Under the pieces are notes generated by a model. That model was not told the origin of the DNA. It saw nothing but the letters and a program-made list of their open reading frames with translations, and made no database searches. DNA of 64,000 nt from Cymbidium sinense (Eukaryota; Streptophyta; Magnoliopsida; Asparagales; Orchidaceae): contig CM038216.1 of NCBI GenBank assembly GCA_021442155.1, forward strand, positions 160,875,983 to 160,939,982, written 5' to 3'. The position numbers were made by a program, and so were the translations under genes. Positions 58,380 through 64,000 of the stretch are shown piece after piece. Position 1 is the stretch's first letter. The number at the start of each line of letters is the position of its first letter.

Positions 58380-58820
58380 CTAGTGGAGCCCGAATTAAAT
58401 CTATCCACTCTTATCCCTAGTGGATAATTTGAATCTGATTTCTTAGTGGAAGGTTCATCCACTTTATCCCCAGTGGATTTGAGCTCATATCTCCAGTAGA
58501 TGTGCCCTCAAAAGCAGGATCATATCCTTTCCCTAGTGGAGCCTCAAATCATAAAGCAACAAATCAAATTAAATTATCATCCCCAGTGGATGCCCCTCAA
58601 ATCATAATCGAATCAAATTTCTCCCCATTGAGATGCAAACTAAATCAAACATCTATCCCTATTGGATAACCTGGACCTAGTTCTCTAGTGGAAGGTTGAC
58701 ACACTCATCCACGGTGGATCTTTAACCACCAAATCATATCAAACCAACTCAAACTCTTATCATTTATGGATAATCTGAACCTGCTTCCCTAGTGGAAGGT
58801 TTGCAAACTTGATTCCTCAC
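58380..58820 (+). repeat. Cluster of CCCTAGTGGA-type short repeats
   Basis: Words CTAGTGGA, CCAGTGGAT or close variants occur more than ten times. They are arranged partly in a compound unit, TATCCCTAGTGGATAA followed by TTGAACCTG and CCTAGTGGAAGGTT, seen near 58,411, 58,662 and 58,758. Spacing is irregular. The cluster lies just beyond the 3' edge (in element orientation) of the inverted module 'a' copy. Confidence 0.8.
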
Positions 58821-58939
58821 TGGATTCTTCCTTCCTCTCCTATGCCCTTAGCATGAGTTGAGTTGCACTGCACTAAGATCTTGATTCCTTCTACATCTCG
58901 AGTTTAGGAGTAGATCATTTTGTTAGAGCTTGTGATCCT

Positions 58940-58985
58940 TTGGACATTGTTGATCATCTTGGTCAACGCCAATATGTGCAGTGTG
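58940..58985 (-). other. Candidate LTR end and primer-binding site next to inverted module 'a'
   Basis: On the minus strand the text reads GGCACACTGCACATATTGGCGTTGACC. A CA end followed by TTGGCG...GTTG resembles the plant gypsy site TTGGCGCCGTTGCC, with a two-base gap. Its position immediately after module 'a' fits a 5' LTR edge. Only moderate similarity. Confidence 0.35.
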
Positions 58986-59029
58986 CCTTTTTAGTTACAC
59001 CACACCTATAGAGGGTCCTTTTATTTACC

Positions 59030-62000
59030 TCACTTTTGGAGTGAGTTCTCAACTTTCTCATAGATCTAGGACTCTTATAGATACTAAGAGCTCCTTAGTC
59101 TTAAGACACTTCTAGTGATTAGGTGAACACTTAACCTAAGCTTAGAGACTTAGAAGAGTTAGCCATAGGAATAAGTTATGACTTATGGATCTATGAAGAC
59201 TTGCCTACCCTATAGCCTTGAACCCAATCCTTGCTTCCTTCTTAAACCAAACCTCAAATTCAAATTCAAGTCCAAATCATAAATCAATTCCAAATCAAAT
59301 GATTGAAACCATGATTGAATTCAAATTCCAAAATCTTTTCTAAGCACTTTGATTTTATCTTATGGACTTAGCCTTAACCAAATTCAAATCAACCCCAAAC
59401 TCAAGTGATTTTCTCATGAATCATTTATATCTTCATTTATATTCCTAAATATAAATAGAATATAAATTCAAATAGCCAAAACTAAATCCAAAATCAAACC
59501 AAAATCTAATTTATATCCTTTTAAGCCAATTCCTTGAACTTGGTCAAGTCCAATCCAAATAAAATCTAAACCCATGGATTTCTTCATGATTCAATCATTC
59601 CTTCAATCATTGAATATAAACATAAACTACAATTATCAAACCAAATCCAAGCTAATCCAAATCAGACCCAAGTTAGCCCTTTTTGATTGGAAATTATCAT
59701 ATGAATTGAAATCCATATGGCTTCAAATCACTTGTAATTGGATTTATATTTCCATCTCAAACCCATTTATCAATATAACTAAACTTGAATCAAGTCATGA
59801 TCAAACCAATTTAGGTCCACTTGACCCAAAGTGACCTAAAAGACCATTTTGAGCAAAGTTATAATTCAACCCAAATTGGATTGAACTAAGCCCATCCAAA
59901 CCCTATGTCTTGATCAACAATCATCCTAGGTTAATCAATTGTCTTAAATTGGGTCAAACTAAGTCAAACTAGCCCATTAACCATGTCAACCCTTAACCCA
60001 AATGAAACTTAAACTAGCCAAAACACACCATATGCCAAATTAACTGAAACCTTTGATTCAAACCAATTCATAATCAATGATTGAACAAGGTCAAACCCTT
60101 AATTAAGTAAATCAAGTCTAATTAGCCATTTGACCCAAATTGGCCTAAAAATCCAAAATAGGTTAAATCACAATTCAACCCAAATTGATTACAACCACTA
60201 GCTCAAGCTCATTCCAAATCACTTATTGAACTTCACCAAAGCCATGATTGATTCCAATTTGACCAGTTGGTTAACTTAACCTAACCTAGCCCAAATTGAC
60301 CTAAAGGGTTAGCCAAAATCCAAATTAATTCCAAATTAAACCAAACCTGAGCCTACAATCATTATCAATTAGTCAATTGAACTTGGCTCAACACCTAACC
60401 CAATTTGGTCAAATTGGTCAACTTGACCAATTTGACCTATATAAACCCAAATGAGCCATAATCAAATCCATAGCAAATTGAATCAAACCAATGACACAAT
60501 AAACTCTAATTGGTCATGTGAGCTTGACCTAACCCTTAGTTTGACCCAATTTGACCAATTGGTCACCTTGTCCCAACCTAACCCAATTTGACTGAAATAG
60601 GTCAAATAAAGCCAAATCAAACAAAATAAACTCCAAACCACTAGAAAATTGGGCTAACCCACTTTTGACCCATCCCAAATCTGCCCAAATCAAACCCATA
60701 GCCAAATGACCACTTTTCTCTTGGGTTTAGGGCACCCATGAGATAAGCACATGCATATTTGGTCATTTCCTCCCCTTGGCCACTTGACACCCAATCATAG
60801 ATCCACTTAGGCACTTAGGACCATGGCTGACCTGACCCAAAGGTGGTTGGGTCGGCCATGGCTCATGGGGAGGTGAAATAACCTCCCCATTCCCATTGGA
60901 ACTTTTCAAACTACCAAGGACATCCACTACCTCCCTTGGCAGCCACCTCCACACCCTTACCCAACCAAACCGAGCCACATCATCCACCTAAGGACCTCCA
61001 CAACCCTCTAAAATGGCCAAATGTTTAAGAAAAAGCTAAACAATCCATAGCCATCTGATCTAAGGAATTAGGGGGTATACCCCCTTCATTATTACATAAA
61101 CTTAAAGACACACATCTGATTCAACCCTAGCAACTAGAGAACTCCATCCCAAAGCTTCCTCTTGCATTTCTTGAGCTCCTGAAATCCTCCACTCTCGATT
61201 TACAAAAAACTAAAATAGGGGAGGTCACCATTGCCATTTGCTCAAACCTCCACCAAAGTGTAATTAAATTTGCACACACCTTCCTTGGAGCTAAACAAGC
61301 AAGAATGAATCATTTCCCGACACCCCTGACTGTTGGAAGTTGGAGTTCAACAAAGATCGATCACCTATGCCTCATGTATTGGTCATCCGAGCAAACCACG
61401 CCAAATTAAAGCTTGTGCAACTCAATAGGGCTTTGTTTCTACCAAATGAAGCTTCCTCAATCATTGAAACCACTGGTCATAAGCTCCCATGAGGTATGCC
61501 ATTAAAATTAATCCTTGAATGAAAATAGGTTAGTCTTTTGTGAAAGAAATTTTTATGTCATGTGATTTCCATCATTATTTCTTTGTTTAGTTTCCCCGAA
61601 GGTGTGGGATTGATTTCATCTCCATCCGAGCTTGAGTGAGCTCAGATCGAGCGACAATCAATGGATGATATCTGTCATTCATCACTCGGGAGGACATAGA
61701 TCACAGACTATCCATCCCGCATGATCAGAATGGACAGCCTTGATCTGATCATGCATTTGATCCACTAATTTCCCATCTAAACTGTAGATCGAATCATGAC
61801 CATCTGGTCTTAGATCGGATGGTCTATGGAGTTAGCGTGTCTGTCGCCATCCGAGTCAGCCTTTGGATGTGACTACTTAAAATAAATCCCATCACGCCAT
61901 GTGGAAAGCACACTAAGTCAGTTGCCATGTGGCCTGACGGGATTAAGGCTTTAAATAGGCTTAATTAATTTATTTTTAATACTAAAACTTACTAAATTCA
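59030..62000 (-). mobile_element. LTR-like module 'a', copy 4, inverted
   Basis: The reverse complement carries all landmarks: the conserved 3' module (59,035-59,215), the GGTCAA/TTGACC tract (59,800-60,700), a GGGGGTATACCCCC palindrome (61,071-61,084), GCCCTATTGAG with AAGCTTC near 61,420-61,455, and the GAGCTCACTCAAGCTCGG zone (61,620-61,650). The stretch 61,650-61,950, rich in words like ATCTGATCATGC and GATCGGATGG, is G/C-richer than its surroundings. Open frames at 59,574-59,834 and 60,763-60,987 are chance. Confidence 0.75.
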
Positions 62001-64000
62001 TAACTAATCCTACAAAAATCTAAAAAATATAAACTTAGGTTCAATTTAAAAATATTTCAGAGTAGAATATTGGATAATTATTATTAATTGATTTTGAATA
62101 GTAGTTTTGGCTTAATTAATATTTAATTAAAAATATAATTAGCTTAATTACTCCTTAATTAATCACCCAAATAATATAAAACTATTTGTGGATGTTTAGC
62201 CTCTTCCTCCCTATTTTTCTAGAATTTTATTGGTTGCTTAATTAGGTAAATCAATTGATTAAGCCTTAATCACTCTCTTAATTTAATTAGTGATAATTAG
62301 TGATTGAACATTAGTTTAATTAATTATTTAAACTTAATTACCTCTGTTGAACATTAAGATATCTTAATGAATGTGATTGAGATATTTTCCTAATTCATTT
62401 CCTATGTTTTCTTCACTTTTTGGAATTTGATTAGTTAATGATTAATGAGGTAATTAATTGCTTAATTAATTAATTAATTTCCAAGATAAAAATCAGAGTT
62501 TAAATGATCAAATATAGCACTTGGCGATTGAGATCAAGACCTCTTTCTTGATCTCTTTCCTTAAGACAATTTCATTCCATTAATTGAACATGCTTAATCA
62601 AATGGATTAAAGAGCTTGATTAACTCAATTTAAAATTCACTTCACACCTAAACAACCTTTAATTAATCTTGGGTAGTTCTTTGGGTGTTCAATAACCTAA
62701 AGTTAGAGATAATGAAATTATGGCTTGCTCATATGTGTGAGAAAACCATAAAAGTAGTTAAGTGAGATCCCTTAAACCTAATTAACATATTGATTACCAG
62801 GCCCATTTCATTTCTTAGGAGCATTCCAAATTTACTTTTCATGTGGTTGAATATCATATTGGCTCATTATTAATTAGTTAATTAACTTAAGAAGATGTAA
62901 GTAAGAGTTAATTAATCCACTGAATTCATACCTTAACCTAATTAAAACATAAAATCAACCTAATTATTCTTTATTAAGCCAAATTAACTCACACATGGGG
63001 AAGGGATTAGAATCAGAAAACCTCTTTCACATTTCCTAAATCAAGTCAAACTCAAAATGAAATGACATTAAAGAACTTTGGTTCATTTTATATAGCCTTA
63101 TTTAGAATGATTGTCTTTAGGAATTAATTGGAATGAATGAGATCATGTGCTTATGTGCCTTTATTTCTTTCCAATCATGTTAAATGTTGTTTTCCATTTG
63201 TAATCATGCATTCATTCTTTTTGAAATTTTCTAAAATGAAATAGTTTCTTTTATATCAAATTGCATGTGTTGATTTAAATTAAAAAATAGGTGTTGTTAT
63301 TATTACTATTAAATCAAAAGTTATTTTCAAAAGCCCATAAATCAATTATAATATATTGAGTGGTGTTAATTATAAGTATTTATAAGTGTGCATGTGTTCA
63401 TAATCTACGATATGTAATATGAAGCTTTCTTTCCTTACCTTATATGGATTTTCATGGGATTTACAAATGTATAGTTCATTTGAAAAGAACACAACATTTG
63501 TCTAAATATATTCCCATGTATCTCCATGCTAAGACTTAGGAAGAATTTCATATATGTAAATGACTTCTTGCAAGACTTCTCATTCTTGTGGTTCTTTTTG
63601 CACATTCATATGTATATAAGAAAAGTGGTGTATTTGTCCAGACATCACAAGGCTGCGAGGCTTTAAGTAGCCCTAAGTAGGTCTTGTACCTTATGCCCCT
63701 GGTGTAAAATAATGACATTGTGCCTACTTAAAACTCTTATACATATGTTTGTATGATATGATCGATGAATAAAAATCATAAATCAAAGAAATCAAATAAA
63801 ATTTTTGCATGGATTTTCCTATTCTTATAGTTACCTATACATCCATATGTATATAAGAAAAGTGGTATATTAATCTGGACATTCCAGGGCTGCGAGGCTT
63901 TAAGTAGCCCTAAGTAGGTCTTACCTTACGCTCCTAGTGTAAAATAATGGCAATGTACTCACTTAAAAATTTCATACATCTAAATATGTGCTTAGCTAAT
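62000..64000 (-). mobile_element. Module 'b', copy 3, inverted, cut by the window end
   Basis: The TTAATTAA-rich section (62,080-62,960) and two inverted 100-bp blocks (63,630-63,729 and 63,867-63,966, 237 bp apart) match module 'b'. The order, read on the minus strand, is b then a, as in the forward copies. Confidence 0.75.
63630..63966 (-). repeat. Inverted pair of the conserved 100-bp block of module 'b'
   Basis: Both contain, on the plus strand, TCCAGACAT or TCTGGACATT, GGCTGCGAGGCTTTAAGTAG, CCCTAAGTAGGTCTT and GTGTAAAATAATGNCAATG. They are closer to each other than to the forward copies at 20,427 and 20,670, which suggests local homogenisation or a separate subfamily. Confidence 0.88.

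Noticed and set aside
60763..60987. Minus-strand open frame of 74 residues
   Set aside because: It lies in inverted module 'a' and is not preserved in the forward copies.

Overview
The window is a repeat-dominated, AT-rich block of a nuclear plant genome. The organism is inferred from its transposon families: FAR1-type and ULP1-carrying Mutator-like (MULE) DNA, a CACTA TNP2 transposase, Sirevirus-like copia, Tat-type gypsy and a LINE. A large-genome flowering plant, probably a monocot, fits best; I cannot name the species. I found no intact protein-coding gene, no tRNA or rRNA gene and no CRISPR. Every recognisable coding segment is a decayed transposon gene with stops and frameshifts.

Region 1 (1-13,430) is the most interesting. 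A tandem array of about 22 monomers of about 144 bp (1-3,225, forward) is followed by a decayed FAR1/MULE transposase gene (about 3,240-5,660, +). Next come a (TA)n tract and a second array of a diverged monomer subfamily in reverse orientation (5,875-8,230). Then follows a ULP1/SENP-like cysteine protease gene (about 8,545-9,910, -) with recognisable introns and its catalytic His, Asp, Gln and Cys still readable. A third array (11,245-13,430) is the first subfamily in inverted orientation. I read this as one very large MULE, or a nested pair, whose inverted ends are built of tandem arrays; the left end lies outside the window. Nearly every monomer carries a 16-18 bp near-palindrome around CTCATGAG, a candidate protein-binding site.

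Region 2 (13,430-15,925) is AT-rich spacer with two (TA)n tracts and a possible degenerate MITE-like repeat. Region 3 (15,925-37,107) and its inverted counterpart (59,030-64,000) hold old copies of a large non-coding family. It has a G/T-rich module 'a' (about 2.3-3.5 kb, full of TTGACC/GGTCAA words) and an AT-rich module 'b' (about 3.5 kb). The order a-b-a at 15.9-24.7 kb resembles a large non-autonomous LTR element (LARD-like); b-a as one giant LTR is the alternative. Between the copies lie a CACTA tnp2 pseudogene (24,740-26,060, -), a copia RT/RNase H fragment (26,950-27,590, +) and a dispersed repeat (28,020-29,270) recurring at 40,890-42,035.

Region 4 (37,108-46,570) is a rearranged Sirevirus-like copia element: three related LTRs, a 5' part with primer-binding site, gag zinc knuckle and protease, no integrase or RT, and two copies of the 3' internal end. 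Region 5 (46,560-51,290) starts with a fragment of module 'a' directly joined to a Tat-type gypsy polyprotein (protease end, RT, RNase H, second RNase H, integrase), linking module 'a' to a gypsy lineage.

Region 6 (51,290-59,030) is AT-rich spacer with a LINE 3' end (about 56,860-57,170), a 65-bp direct repeat pair and an unusual cluster of TAGTGGA-type short repeats (58,380-58,820). The window ends inside an inverted b-a copy.
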